DNA of 55,494 nt from an uncultured Sphingopyxis sp. GTDB lineage: Bacteria; Pseudomonadota; Alphaproteobacteria; Sphingomonadales; Sphingomonadaceae. Positions 33,519-42,335 of the stretch are shown here, piece by piece (position 1 is the first letter of the stretch; every line of letters begins with the position of its first letter). The notes beneath the pieces were generated by a model. The model was given only the letters and a program-made list of their open reading frames with translations, was not told the DNA's origin and made no database searches. The DNA is taken from NCBI GenBank assembly GCA_937873425.1, contig CALMYE010000237.1, forward strand, positions 1 through 55,494. The letters are read 5' to 3'. Position numbers and translations under genes: made by a program.

Positions 33519-34316
33519 ATGAGCGAAATATTGATCGACGATGATGCGGGCGTCCGCACCATCACCCTCAACCGGTCCGACCGGCTCAATGCGCTGACGG
33601 GTTCGATCATGGCGCCGCTTGCCGACGCCTGCGCCGATGCGGCGCGTGATGCGTCGGTCGGCTGCGTCGTGGTGACCGGCGCGGGGCGCGGCTTCTGCGC
33701 CGGCGGCGACATCAAGGCGGGCGGTGCCGACAAGGCGGTCGTGCCAGCCAATGCCGAGGTCGGCAGCCGCACCGAACAGGGCTTCGCACGGCTGCGCGGC
33801 TATATGGAAACCGCGCGCCTGCTCCACGAAATGCCCAAGCCGGCGATCGCGATGGTGAATGGCCCCGTCGCGGGCGCGGGCATCGGCATCGCCGGGGCGT
33901 GCGACCTGCGCTTCGCGGCGAAGAGCGCGACCTTCCTGACCGCCTTCGACCGCATCGGCGCGAGCGGCGATTTCGGATCGACCTGGTTCTGGACGAAAAT
34001 CGTCGGCACCGGCGTCGCGCGCGAGATATTCTTCCTCGGCGAGAAACTGTCGGCGGAGGAAGCCTTCGCCAAGGGGCTCTATACGCGCCTGTTCGACGAC
34101 GAGCTATTGCGCGCCGAGACGATGAAGGCCGCCCGCCGCCTCGCCGACGGCCCGCGCATGGGCTATCGTTACATGAAGGCGAACCTCAACAATGCCGAGG
34201 ATTGGGCCTTCGAGGCCGCGCTCGACGCCGAGGCGCTCAATATGGGTCTGTCGACCAGCGCCACCGCGACGATCTGGCGCGAGAAGAAGAAGCAGGAAGA
34301 GCAGAGCGGTGGCTGA
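33519..34316 (+). CDS. crotonase-family protein
   Basis: A 265-residue crotonase fold enzyme. FCAGGDIKAGG near residue 65 is the first oxyanion block and NGPVAGAGIGIAGACDLRFA near 112 the second. Both canonical hydratase Glu positions are non-acidic here; an Asp occurs in IGASGDFGSTWFW. That arrangement suggests isomerase or C-C bond chemistry rather than hydration. ATG at 33519 is chosen because GGAGG lies four bases before it; a tandem ATG at 33516 is too close to that site. It overlaps the following crotonase gene by eight bases. Confidence 0.84.
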   Translation: MSEILIDDDAGVRTITLNRSDRLNALTGSIMAPLADACADAARDASVGCVVVTGAGRGFCAGGDIKAGGADKAVVPANAEVGSRTEQGFARLRGYMETARLLHEMPKPAIAMVNGPVAGAGIGIAGACDLRFAAKSATFLTAFDRIGASGDFGSTWFWTKIVGTGVAREIFFLGEKLSAEEAFAKGLYTRLFDDELLRAETMKAARRLADGPRMGYRYMKANLNNAEDWAFEAALDAEALNMGLSTSATATIWREKKKQEEQSGG

Positions 34317-35106
34317 GTTCGCGCATATCCGCGTCGACCGCCACGACGGCGGCATCGCGGCGGTTGTGGTCGCGCGCGCCGACATCGGCAACGCGTCGTC
34401 GCCCGAGATGCTCGGCGAGATTCGCGATGCCTTCACGGCCCTGTCCGCCGACCGCGACGTGCGCGCGATCCTCTTCGCGGCCGAGGGCAAGCATTTCTCG
34501 GTCGGCGCTGATTTCGCCTTTCTGCAGAAATTGACCGGGATGGCGGCGAGCGAGATCAAGGACACGGTCTACGCCAATTTCCAGGGCGCGGCGCGGGCTA
34601 TCTATCGCTGCCCCAAGCCGACGCTCGCGCTGGTGCAGGGCGCGGCGGTGACCGTGGGCTGCGAGCTCGCGCTCGCCTGCGATTTCCGCATCGCCGCCGA
34701 CAGCGCGATGTTCCAGGAAAGCTGGATCAGACTCGGGATCATGCCGCCGCTCGGCGGGACCTTCCTGCTCCCGCGCATCGTCGGGCTCGGCCGCGCGATG
34801 GAGATGTGCCTGCGCGGCAAGCAGGTCCGCGCCGAGGAAGCGCTGAGCATCGGCCTCGTTAGCGAGGTGGTCGTGAAGGACGCGCTTGCGGTGCGCGGGA
34901 TGGAACTGGCGCGCGAACTCGCCGCTTCCGCGCCGCTCGCTTATGCGACGGTCAAGCAGTCGATCCAGCGCGCGCTCGAAAGCAGCATGGAGGCCGAATG
35001 GCAGGCGAACCTGCCCAACCAGGCGCTGCTGCTCGGCAGCAAGGACCATCGCGAGGGCCTGGCGGCGGTGACGGAGAAGCGCGCGCCGCAATTCCGGGGC
35101 GAATGA
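34309..35106 (+). CDS. crotonase-family enoyl-CoA hydratase/isomerase
   Basis: A 265-residue crotonase starting at GTG 34309 inside the end of the previous gene. The first loop is HFSVGADFAFLQK near residue 63; the second, VQGAAVTVGCELALACDFRIA, keeps the first canonical Glu (GCEL). The second Glu position is Trp (FQESWIRLG). With one Glu kept it could still isomerise or hydrate. The tandem layout of two crotonases with different acid/base sets suggests consecutive steps or a heteromeric enzyme. Confidence 0.85.
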   Translation: MAEFAHIRVDRHDGGIAAVVVARADIGNASSPEMLGEIRDAFTALSADRDVRAILFAAEGKHFSVGADFAFLQKLTGMAASEIKDTVYANFQGAARAIYRCPKPTLALVQGAAVTVGCELALACDFRIAADSAMFQESWIRLGIMPPLGGTFLLPRIVGLGRAMEMCLRGKQVRAEEALSIGLVSEVVVKDALAVRGMELARELAASAPLAYATVKQSIQRALESSMEAEWQANLPNQALLLGSKDHREGLAAVTEKRAPQFRGE

Positions 35107-35128
35107 CCGGCGACCGAAGGGAGAGGCT

Positions 35129-35977
35129 ATGACGCAGGACCGCAAGATTGCCTTCGTCACCGGCGCGAGCCGCGGGATCGGCAAGGCGATCGCACTGGCG
35201 CTCGCCGAAATCGGCCATGACCTCATCCTCTCCGCACGCACGAGGACGCCGGGCGAAGCGCGCGACAATTCGCTGAGCGTCCACAAGAGTGATACCCGCC
35301 CGCTCCCCGGTAGCCTCGCCGAAACGGCGGCGGAGGTGGAGGCGCTCGGGCGCCGCGCGCTTCAACTGCCCTTCGACCTGACCGACCGTGCGTCGGTCGG
35401 GGCGGCGGCACAGCACATTCTCGACCAGCCCGACTGGCGCGACGTGTCGGTGATCGTCCACAACGGCCGCTATATCGGGCCGGGGCTGATGGACGTCTTC
35501 ATGGACACACCGCTCGATGCCTATGGCCGGTTCGTCGAGGCGCATCTGGTCGCGCCGGTGATCCTGACGCGCATGCTGCTGCCCGCGATGCTCGAGCGCG
35601 GCGGCGGAACGGTCGTCACCATCACCTCGAGCGCGGGCTATCAGGTGCCGCCGGCGCCCGCCGGGCAGGGCGGCTGGGGCCTCGCCTATGCTGTCGGCAA
35701 GGCGGCGGGGCATCAACTCGCCGGCACATTGCACGCCGAATATGCGGCGCGCGGAATAAGGGCGTTCAACGTCCAGCCAGGCTTCGTCGCGACCGAGCGC
35801 AACCACATCGCGGTGGCAGACTATGGCAAGGAATTGCGCGGCGCCGCGCCGCCGGCGGCGATCGGCGCGGTGATCCAATGGCTGCTGACCAGCGACGAGG
35901 CGGCGGCGCATGCGGGCGCCAATATCGAGGCGCAGCAATTGTGCCGCGAGCGCGGCCTCCATCCGGCCTGGGACTGA
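35129..35977 (+). CDS. short-chain dehydrogenase/reductase, 282 aa
   Basis: A classical-type SDR with TGASRGIGKA at 11-20, a serine in TITSSAGY near 167, and Y187/K191 in YAVGKAAG. An insertion around residues 40-62 (after SARTR) is longer than usual, and the NNAG motif is replaced by HNGR. The start ATG at 35129 follows GAAGGGAGAGGC. It probably oxidises or reduces a hydroxy/keto group of a CoA-linked intermediate. It lies 22 bases after the second crotonase gene in the same operon. Confidence 0.85.
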   Translation: MTQDRKIAFVTGASRGIGKAIALALAEIGHDLILSARTRTPGEARDNSLSVHKSDTRPLPGSLAETAAEVEALGRRALQLPFDLTDRASVGAAAQHILDQPDWRDVSVIVHNGRYIGPGLMDVFMDTPLDAYGRFVEAHLVAPVILTRMLLPAMLERGGGTVVTITSSAGYQVPPAPAGQGGWGLAYAVGKAAGHQLAGTLHAEYAARGIRAFNVQPGFVATERNHIAVADYGKELRGAAPPAAIGAVIQWLLTSDEAAAHAGANIEAQQLCRERGLHPAWD

Positions 35978-35991
35978 AAGGGAGAGACGGC

Positions 35992-36786
35992 ATGGACCTC
36001 GGCATCAGGGGCAGGGTCGCGATTTCGGGCGGCGGCAGCAAGGGCATGGGCCGCGCGATTTCGGAGGAACTGGCGCGCGAGGGCTGCCGCGTCGTCGTCG
36101 CGGCGCGCGGCCGCGAGGCGGTCGACGCGGTCGTTGCGAAGATCCGCGCCGATGGCGGCGAGGCGGTGCCCGCCTATGCCGACATGGCGCGCAAGGAAGG
36201 GATCGAGGCGGCGGTGCGCGTCGCCACCGAAAGCTGGGGCGCGCCCGACATCGCGGTCGGCAATGTCTATGGCCCGCAGCACGGCCGCTGGGAGGAGACG
36301 AAGGACGAGGATTTCCGCGACGCTTTCGAGGATATGGTGATGAGCCAGGTCCATCTGCTGCGCGCGGTGACGCCGGCGATGAAGGAAAGGGGATGGGGGC
36401 GCATCGTCCTCATCAATTCGATCTCGTCGAAGGAACCGCACAAGGAACTGCCGCTGGTCACCGCCAACGTCACGCGCGTCGCGGCGACCTCGCTCAACAA
36501 GAGCGCGGCGAACGAACTCGGCGAATATGGCATCACGATCAACACCATCGGAACCGGCGGCTTCGCAACCGACCGCTACACCAGCTATATGCGCCGCACG
36601 ATCGAGGCGCAGGGCCATGATTATGACGAGCGCGAGGCGAAGCGGCGCAGCGAGGTGCCGGTCGGTCGCCTCGGCGAGCCCGAGGAGATGGCGGCGGTCG
36701 TCGCCTTCCTCTGCTCGGCGCGCGCCAGCTATGTCACCGGCCAGTTCATCGTCGTCGACGGCGGCCGCGTGAAGGCGCTCATGTAG
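35992..36786 (+). CDS. atypical SDR lacking the Tyr-Lys pair
   Basis: A 264-residue SDR-fold protein. The cofactor motif is SGGGSKGMG at 12-20. The place of the catalytic YXXXK reads NVTRV (N159 to V163), and NNAG reads GNVYG, though the serine-rich SISS near 143-146 is kept. Such SN/TR-type SDRs are known as a subgroup whose chemistry is poorly defined, as I recall. ATG at 35992 has the GGGAGAGACGG leader typical in this region. Its 3' end overlaps the convergent thioesterase gene by eight bases. Confidence 0.8.
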   Translation: MDLGIRGRVAISGGGSKGMGRAISEELAREGCRVVVAARGREAVDAVVAKIRADGGEAVPAYADMARKEGIEAAVRVATESWGAPDIAVGNVYGPQHGRWEETKDEDFRDAFEDMVMSQVHLLRAVTPAMKERGWGRIVLINSISSKEPHKELPLVTANVTRVAATSLNKSAANELGEYGITINTIGTGGFATDRYTSYMRRTIEAQGHDYDEREAKRRSEVPVGRLGEPEEMAAVVAFLCSARASYVTGQFIVVDGGRVKALM

Positions 36787-37591
36787 CGGGCGCGGCGTGC
36801 GGTGGCAGGCCGCTGCCCGGCGCGACGAAGATCGTCTGGGTGCCCTTCGCATAGACGCCGTCCGCGTCGGCAAAGATGTTCTGCGCCACCGCATGGCCGT
36901 TGCCGGCGCCCTCGGTGAAGCTGTCGAGCAGGAACCATAAACCGCGCGGCTTGCGGAAGAAGTGGATCGAGATGTCGAGATTGGCGTAGCTCCATTGCTC
37001 GGCATGGGTCGCGCTGCCGACGCCGTTGCCGAAATCGGCGAACAGGCACGCTTTGGCGAAGGGCGAGGCGAGGGTGCCGAGCACCACCTCGCCGTCCATG
37101 CACAGCCAGACGACGCCGCGCCCCGGCTTGCGCGCCTCGCCCAGGACCGGCCGCGTCCGGATCGCGCCCGCCATCGTCGCGCCGACGAGGAAGCTGCGTT
37201 CCTCCACCTCTTCCGGCGCCGGGTGCGGCTGCGGTGCCGGGCAGGGCGGAGTGTCGAGATGGCGCGCGAGCAGCAGATGCGCCTGCGTCACCAACCGGTC
37301 GCCCGCGAGCAGTTCGATGCGGTGAAGCTGCGCCTGCCGTCCCTGCCGCACTGGCACGATGCGCGGGGTCAGCGGCACGTGCGGCACCACGCCCAATATG
37401 TCGATCGTCAGGCGGCAGATTTCGAGCGCTGGGTCGAACCCCGCCTCCTCGACAAGCTGCCCGATCAGCGCGGCGATCGGTCCGCCCGCCACCGCATTGG
37501 CGAACCAGGGGTTGCGGGCAAGCCCGGACGGCGCGAAGGCCTCTCCGTCTCGGACGAAATAATGCGGGATGGGGCGGTCTTGCTCGGTCAT
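36779..37591 (-). CDS. acyl-CoA thioesterase-like protein (4HBT_3/TesB-like)
   Basis: A 270-residue protein of the double hot-dog thioesterase family. The N-terminal half contains LARNPWFANAVAGGPIAALIGQ near residue 19, the substrate-entry region of this group. The C-terminal half has ANLDISIHFFRKPRGLWFLLDS near residue 200. It would release free acid and CoA from a stalled CoA thioester. The gene is divergent from acyl-CoA dehydrogenase pair 3 across operator site 3, so it should belong to the same regulon. Confidence 0.82.
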   Translation of the reverse strand: MTEQDRPIPHYFVRDGEAFAPSGLARNPWFANAVAGGPIAALIGQLVEEAGFDPALEICRLTIDILGVVPHVPLTPRIVPVRQGRQAQLHRIELLAGDRLVTQAHLLLARHLDTPPCPAPQPHPAPEEVEERSFLVGATMAGAIRTRPVLGEARKPGRGVVWLCMDGEVVLGTLASPFAKACLFADFGNGVGSATHAEQWSYANLDISIHFFRKPRGLWFLLDSFTEGAGNGHAVAQNIFADADGVYAKGTQTIFVAPGSGLPPHAAPAT

Positions 37592-37634
37592 GCCGGCCTC
37601 CTATCCGCGCCGCGCCTGTCGCACAACATGTTTG

Positions 37635-37650
37635 ACGTAGTTATATAAGT
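37635..37650. promoter_or_regulatory. shared operator motif, site 3
   Basis: ACGTAGTTATATAAGT; the core at 37639-37650 differs from the perfect palindrome by one base. It lies between divergent starts at 37591 and 37688. TTGACG (37632-37637) followed after 17 bases by CATAGA (37655-37660) makes a promoter-like pair for the plus strand around it. Confidence 0.75.
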
Positions 37651-37687
37651 CAGGCATAGATTCGGCGAAGACGAGGGAGAGCGAGCG

Positions 37688-38899
37688 ATGGATCTGAGCT
37701 ATGGCGAAGCCGCCGAGGCCTTTCGCGGCGAAGTCCGTGCCTTTCTGTCGCTGCACTGGCCGCCGCCGTCGGATACGCGCGGCGCCGACCTCAAGGCATT
37801 CATCCGCACCTTTCGTGCGCTCGCGACCGAGCAGGGCTATCTCTATCGCGCGATTCCGAAGTGCTACGGCGGATCGGAGCAGCCGGTCGACGTCGTCAAG
37901 GCGCAGGTGATCCGCGAGGAGTTCCAGCGCGCCCGCGCGCCGATGGAGGTCGGCGGCAACGGCATGAACATGACCGTGCCGACGCTGCTGGAAAAGGGAA
38001 CCGACGAACAGAAGGAGCTTTTCATCCGGGGAACGGTGGAAGGCGACTATATCTGGGGGCAGGGCTATTCCGAACCCGGATCGGGCAGCGATCTCGCGAG
38101 CGTTCGGACCAAGGGCGAATTGTCCGCCGACGGTGGCAAATGGATCATCAACGGGCAGAAGATCTGGACGTCGCAGGGGATGCAGGCGACGCACATGTTC
38201 ATGCTGGTGCGCACCGAGCCCGACGCACCCAAGCATGACGGCATCACTTACCTGCTGATCGACCTCGACCAGCCCGGCGTCACCCGCCGCCCCATCCGCC
38301 AGATGACCGGCGAGGAGGGCGACCATACGTTCTGCGAATTCTTCTTCGACAATGCCGAAACCCCGGTGAGCTGGCAGGTGGGGGAGCGCGGGCAGGGCTG
38401 GTATGTCAGCCGCACGACGCTGAAGCACGAACGCGCGGCGATCGGCGGCGCCGATGGGCTGGGCAGGCAGTTCGCCAAGCTGGTCGATCTGGCGAAGGAG
38501 GTCGGGCGCATCGATGAACCGATGATCCGCGACCGGCTGGCGCAGATCGAGGGCTTTGTCCTGTCGCACCGCTATTCGAGCTACCGCATCTTCAGCAACG
38601 CGATCGCGGGCGAGGATGCCGGGCCGGTGCAGCTGATGATGAAGCTGCTGCTCACCGAGATCGGCCACGACATGGCATTGCTCGCGCAGGAACTGATCGG
38701 CGAGCATGGCTTCGTCGAGCCGGCGGGCGCGGGCGGGCGCGGCAATCGCGGGCCACGCGGGCCGGAGAAATGGCTGGACCAGATCATGGGCAGCCTCGGC
38801 AATTCGATCGCGGGCGGCGCATCGAACATCCAGCGCAACATCATCGGCGAGCGCGGCCTCGGCCTGCCGCGCGACCTCGCGATGAGCGGGGAGCGCTGA
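37688..38899 (+). CDS. acyl-CoA dehydrogenase, large subunit type (pair 3)
   Basis: A 403-residue flavoprotein. GQGYSEPGSGSDLASV near residue 124 and IINGQKIWTSQGMQATH near 153 mark the FAD/substrate domain. The C-terminal segment NSIAGGASNIQRNIIGERGLG has Ala where the usual base sits, and E248 in LKHERAAIGG matches the isovaleryl-type position. Closest in layout to the large chains of steroid-type heteromers. ATG at 37688 follows GAGGGAGAGCG. It is first in a plus-strand operon of five genes to 43268. Confidence 0.9.
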   Translation: MDLSYGEAAEAFRGEVRAFLSLHWPPPSDTRGADLKAFIRTFRALATEQGYLYRAIPKCYGGSEQPVDVVKAQVIREEFQRARAPMEVGGNGMNMTVPTLLEKGTDEQKELFIRGTVEGDYIWGQGYSEPGSGSDLASVRTKGELSADGGKWIINGQKIWTSQGMQATHMFMLVRTEPDAPKHDGITYLLIDLDQPGVTRRPIRQMTGEEGDHTFCEFFFDNAETPVSWQVGERGQGWYVSRTTLKHERAAIGGADGLGRQFAKLVDLAKEVGRIDEPMIRDRLAQIEGFVLSHRYSSYRIFSNAIAGEDAGPVQLMMKLLLTEIGHDMALLAQELIGEHGFVEPAGAGGRGNRGPRGPEKWLDQIMGSLGNSIAGGASNIQRNIIGERGLGLPRDLAMSGER

Positions 38900-38900
38900 C

Positions 38901-39896
38901 GTGCATTTTCATCTGACCGGGGAACAGGCGGCGATTCAGGACGCGGTGCGCGGGACGCTGGCCGACACATGGCCGATGGAGCGGCTGCATGCCTTCGCCG
39001 ATGGCGAGGATGATTTCGACAAGGGAAGCTGGGACGCGCTGATGGCGCTCGGTCTCGGCGGCATGCTGGCGCCGGACAGCGGCATGGGCCTGCTCGACGC
39101 GGTGCTGGTTGCCGAGGTCGTGGGCGAAGCGGCCGCGCCGGGGCCGCTGATTGGCCAATTGCTTACCGTCGCCGCGGTCGCGCGTGGCGGCAATGCGGCG
39201 GCAGGCGAATATCTTGACACGCTGACGAGCGGCGAAACCGTCGCAACGCTGGTTCACGGCGGCAGCGCGTTCGTCCCTTGCGCGCGCGCCGCCGACCTCT
39301 TCCTGATCGTCGATCGCGACGCCGGCGTGCGGCTGGTCGCGGCCAGCGACGCCGAGGTCGAGGCGGTTCGGGCCACCGACCGCAGCCGGCCGGTGTCGAA
39401 GGTCGCGTTTCCCCCCGATGCGGGCGCACGGCTGTTTTCGGGCACGGATGCGATGACCGCGCGGCTCGCCGACGCGGCGCTCGTCCTCGTCGCCGCCGAC
39501 GCGCTTGGCGGGGCGCAGAAGGTGACCGACCTGAGCGTCGCCTATGCCAAGGAGCGCGAACAGTTCGGCCAGCCGATCGGGCGCTTTCAGGGCCTGAAGC
39601 ACCAGCTTGCGCATATGGCGCTCGACGTCGAGCCGGCGCGCGCGCTCGTCTGGTATGCCGCCTATGCCTGGGATGCCGGGTTGCCCGACGCGCTGCGCGC
39701 GGCGGCGATGGCGAAGGCCCATCTGTGCGATGTCTACGTCAGGACGACCCGCGCGGCCATCGCCGCGCATGGCGGCATCGGTTACACTTGGGAATATGGA
39801 CTCCATTACTGGTTTCGTCGCGCGGCTTTTGACCGGGCGTGGCTCGGAAGCCCCGCCGCGCATCGCGCGCGGGCGGCAGCGCTTGCGGGCTGGTGA
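38901..39896 (+). CDS. acyl-CoA dehydrogenase, small subunit type (pair 3)
   Basis: A 331-residue partner chain, shorter than those of pairs 1 and 2. The start is GTG at 38901, one base after the large-subunit stop. FGQPIGRFQGLKHQLAH lies near residue 216 and AHGGIGYTWEYGLHYWFRR near 290. The middle domain is cut down, as in small chains of heteromeric dehydrogenases. Its last five bases lie just before the GTG of the acyltransferase gene, so the operon continues. Confidence 0.88.
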   Translation: MHFHLTGEQAAIQDAVRGTLADTWPMERLHAFADGEDDFDKGSWDALMALGLGGMLAPDSGMGLLDAVLVAEVVGEAAAPGPLIGQLLTVAAVARGGNAAAGEYLDTLTSGETVATLVHGGSAFVPCARAADLFLIVDRDAGVRLVAASDAEVEAVRATDRSRPVSKVAFPPDAGARLFSGTDAMTARLADAALVLVAADALGGAQKVTDLSVAYAKEREQFGQPIGRFQGLKHQLAHMALDVEPARALVWYAAYAWDAGLPDALRAAAMAKAHLCDVYVRTTRAAIAAHGGIGYTWEYGLHYWFRRAAFDRAWLGSPAAHRARAAALAGW

Positions 39897-39900
39897 GGCG

Positions 39901-41271
39901 GTGAGCGAGGCGCTCGATCCGTTGCAACTCGTCCCCGGCGTGCGGCGGCTGCGCCCCGACGATCATTTCATGATCCTGTCGGAAACCGACGCTTCGCCGA
40001 TGCATGTCGGCGCGCTGATCCTGCTCGACGTGCCGGAGGAAGCGCAGGCGGGCTTCGCCGATGCCATACGCCGCCAGTTCGCCGAGCGCCTGCCCGCGAC
40101 GCCGCTGCTCGTGCGGCATCAGGAGGCGCCCGACGGGTTCGATTCGGACGTCTGGGCCGATCTCGCTTCGTGCAATCTCGACGCGCTGGTCGCGGTCCAG
40201 CCGCATCCCGGCGCGTGGAGCGAGGCCGAGCTTTACGCGGCCGTCGCGGCGCTCAACATGCGCCGCCTCGACCTCGAAGGCCCGCCCTTCGCGGCGCATG
40301 TCTTCGAACGGCTCGCGGAGGGCGGCAGCGCCCTCTATCTCAAGATGCACCACAGTGTAGCCGACGGCATCGGCTTCCAGACCGTCCTCGGCCTGCTCAG
40401 CGACGCCGCGCCGCCTGCGCCGCCGCGCGAGGGCGATGCGGTGCTGCCCGACGCGGGGACGTGGCGTGTGCTCGCGCAGACGCGCTTCGCCGATCAGGCC
40501 GACCTGCGCGCCGAACAGTCGGCGCGGCGCAAGGATGCGCTCGCTGCGCTCGAAGCCTTTAAGGGCGACCGCGAACCGACGCCGCAACTGGGGCTGTCCG
40601 GTCCGACCTCGGCGCGCCGCCTTTATGCGACGATCAGCCTGCCGCTCGCGCGGGTGAAGGCAGTGGGCAAGGCGCTGGACGCCACGGTCAACGACATCTT
40701 CCTGACGCTCGCCAGCGGCGCGATCCGCAACTATCTGATCGAGATCGGCGATCTTCCCGATACACCGATCGTCGTCAATTCGGCGCGTTCCTATCGTCGC
40801 CCCGAACATGGCGATTTCGGCAACCGCATCGTCGCGCTGCACCCGCATCTCGCGACGCATCTGACGGGTCCGGTAGAGCGGCTGCGCGCGATCCAGGCGT
40901 CGATGGCCGCCGAGATGCGCCGCACGCCACACGACGAGGCGCTGCTCGACGCCGCCGACAAGCCGTTCGGCGCCAAGGACCGCCGCACCGCCTTCGCCGA
41001 GCGCATGGCGGGCGGCAAAAGGCTGCTGCCCGGCAATCTGACGCTGTCGAACGTCCCCGGCCCGGCCGAGGCGCGCAGCTACGCCGGCTTTCGCCAGCTT
41101 CACAATTACCCGGTGCCGATCATCGGCTCGGGCCGCTTTCTCAACATCACCTCGCGGCGCAGCGGCGACAATCTCGACATGGGCCTGATCGTCGATGCCG
41201 AAAAGATCGCCGACGCGGGGCGTATCGCGGCACTGTTCACGGCCGCGCTCGACGAACTGGAGGGGCTTTAG
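39901..41271 (+). CDS. wax-ester synthase/diacylglycerol acyltransferase (WS/DGAT)-like
   Basis: A 456-residue acyltransferase. The catalytic motif HHXXXDG is present as MHHSVADGIG with H150/H151 and D155. The C-terminal part has the LTLSNVPGP motif near residue 383, usual in the family. WS/DGATs move acyl groups from CoA to alcohols or diacylglycerol. GTG at 39901 gives MSEALDPLQLV, a typical N-terminus; an ATG at 39796 would need 100 bases of overlap with the dehydrogenase gene. Its place in a degradative operon is unusual; it may esterify the substrate or an intermediate for storage. Confidence 0.87.
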   Translation: MSEALDPLQLVPGVRRLRPDDHFMILSETDASPMHVGALILLDVPEEAQAGFADAIRRQFAERLPATPLLVRHQEAPDGFDSDVWADLASCNLDALVAVQPHPGAWSEAELYAAVAALNMRRLDLEGPPFAAHVFERLAEGGSALYLKMHHSVADGIGFQTVLGLLSDAAPPAPPREGDAVLPDAGTWRVLAQTRFADQADLRAEQSARRKDALAALEAFKGDREPTPQLGLSGPTSARRLYATISLPLARVKAVGKALDATVNDIFLTLASGAIRNYLIEIGDLPDTPIVVNSARSYRRPEHGDFGNRIVALHPHLATHLTGPVERLRAIQASMAAEMRRTPHDEALLDAADKPFGAKDRRTAFAERMAGGKRLLPGNLTLSNVPGPAEARSYAGFRQLHNYPVPIIGSGRFLNITSRRSGDNLDMGLIVDAEKIADAGRIAALFTAALDELEGL

Positions 41272-42330
41272 ATGACCGACGATCTGGCGTTCAGGCCGGA
41301 GGATGACCGCTATCACCAGCTGTCCGACGATCCCTATGAAACCGAGACCAACTGGTGGTCGTTCAACATCCCCGAACGCAAGATCGGCTGCTGGATTCAC
41401 GCGCCATATTATCCCAACCGCAAGGCGGTGACGTGGCGCATCTTCGCGTGGGATGACGAAGGTTATGATCCGGCGCGCATGGCCTATTACCGCAAGGTCG
41501 ACGAGGCGCCGATGCCCGATGCGCCCGACCTGACCGACATCACCTTTCCCGGCGACGGCAATGGTCCGGGCTACAGCCTGAAAATGATCGAGCCGGGCAT
41601 GAAATATCATCTGGAATATGACGATCCGGCGCGCGGCTTCGCGCTCGACTTCACCCACACGGGACTTCATCCGCCGCACCGCTTCCCGCCGGGCAAGCCG
41701 CCCTTCATGGCGACCCCGCATTACGACCAGCTCGGCCATGTCGAGGGCTGGATGACGCTGCGCGGCGAGCGCATCCGCATCGACGGCATCGGCGTGCGCG
41801 ACCGCACCTGGGGGCCACGCGGCGGCCCCTATGCGGCGAGCCCGAAAGTCTATGCCAGCGACATGGAGCGGGTGAAGCGCCCCGGCGGCGCGCGCTGGCG
41901 CGAGATCGAGCGCGAGCGCGGCCGCGGGCGCATCCAATATATCTTCGGCCACCGCCGCGACGGCACCGGCTTTCTGGGCTTCGCGCGCGTGCAGGACGGC
42001 GACGCCGACGGCTGGTCGCCGATGAACGCCGGCTGGATTCGCCGCGACGGCCAGTTCGGCAGCCTCGACGCGGCGCGCTCCCGGATGCGCGTCTTCCGCA
42101 GCCCGACGACCGGGTGGAGCACGCATATGCAGGTCGAACTCGTCGACGAGCAGGGCCGTGAGATGAAGAGCGAGGGCTTCACCGTCAGCACGATGAGCGA
42201 GGCCGGCTATGGCGTGAACCAGCTGATGCGCTGGGACATTGACGGCGGTATCGGCTGGGGCGAGGATCAGGACGTATGGAATCCGGTTCACTTCGTCCGC
42301 ATGCTCGACGCGCTCAAGGCGACCGCCTGA
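41272..42330 (+). CDS. CrtC/AttH-like (DUF7064-type) protein, 352 aa
   Basis: A soluble protein with no signal peptide or membrane helix. The family resemblance is to AttH/CrtC-like double-lipocalin proteins: WWSFNIPERKIGCWIHAPYY near residue 27 and GIGVRDRTWGPRGG near residue 182 (G-X-G-X-R-D-R-T-W-G) are the clearest marks. Relatives include carotenoid 1,2-hydratase, but most have no known role. The ATG directly abuts the stop of the acyltransferase gene. It may bind or hydrate a hydrophobic substrate. The family call is from memory and moderate in certainty. Confidence 0.65.
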   Translation: MTDDLAFRPEDDRYHQLSDDPYETETNWWSFNIPERKIGCWIHAPYYPNRKAVTWRIFAWDDEGYDPARMAYYRKVDEAPMPDAPDLTDITFPGDGNGPGYSLKMIEPGMKYHLEYDDPARGFALDFTHTGLHPPHRFPPGKPPFMATPHYDQLGHVEGWMTLRGERIRIDGIGVRDRTWGPRGGPYAASPKVYASDMERVKRPGGARWREIERERGRGRIQYIFGHRRDGTGFLGFARVQDGDADGWSPMNAGWIRRDGQFGSLDAARSRMRVFRSPTTGWSTHMQVELVDEQGREMKSEGFTVSTMSEAGYGVNQLMRWDIDGGIGWGEDQDVWNPVHFVRMLDALKATA

Positions 42331-42335
42331 CCGCG

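Noticed and set aside
36779-36786. Eight-base overlap of two genes suspected as a frameshift
   Set aside because: The genes are convergent, both end in normal stop codons and both proteins are full length.
39796-39900. ATG at 39796 as start of the WS/DGAT-like gene
   Set aside because: It would overlap the dehydrogenase gene by about 100 bases, and the added residues are Arg-rich and unlike the family N-terminus.
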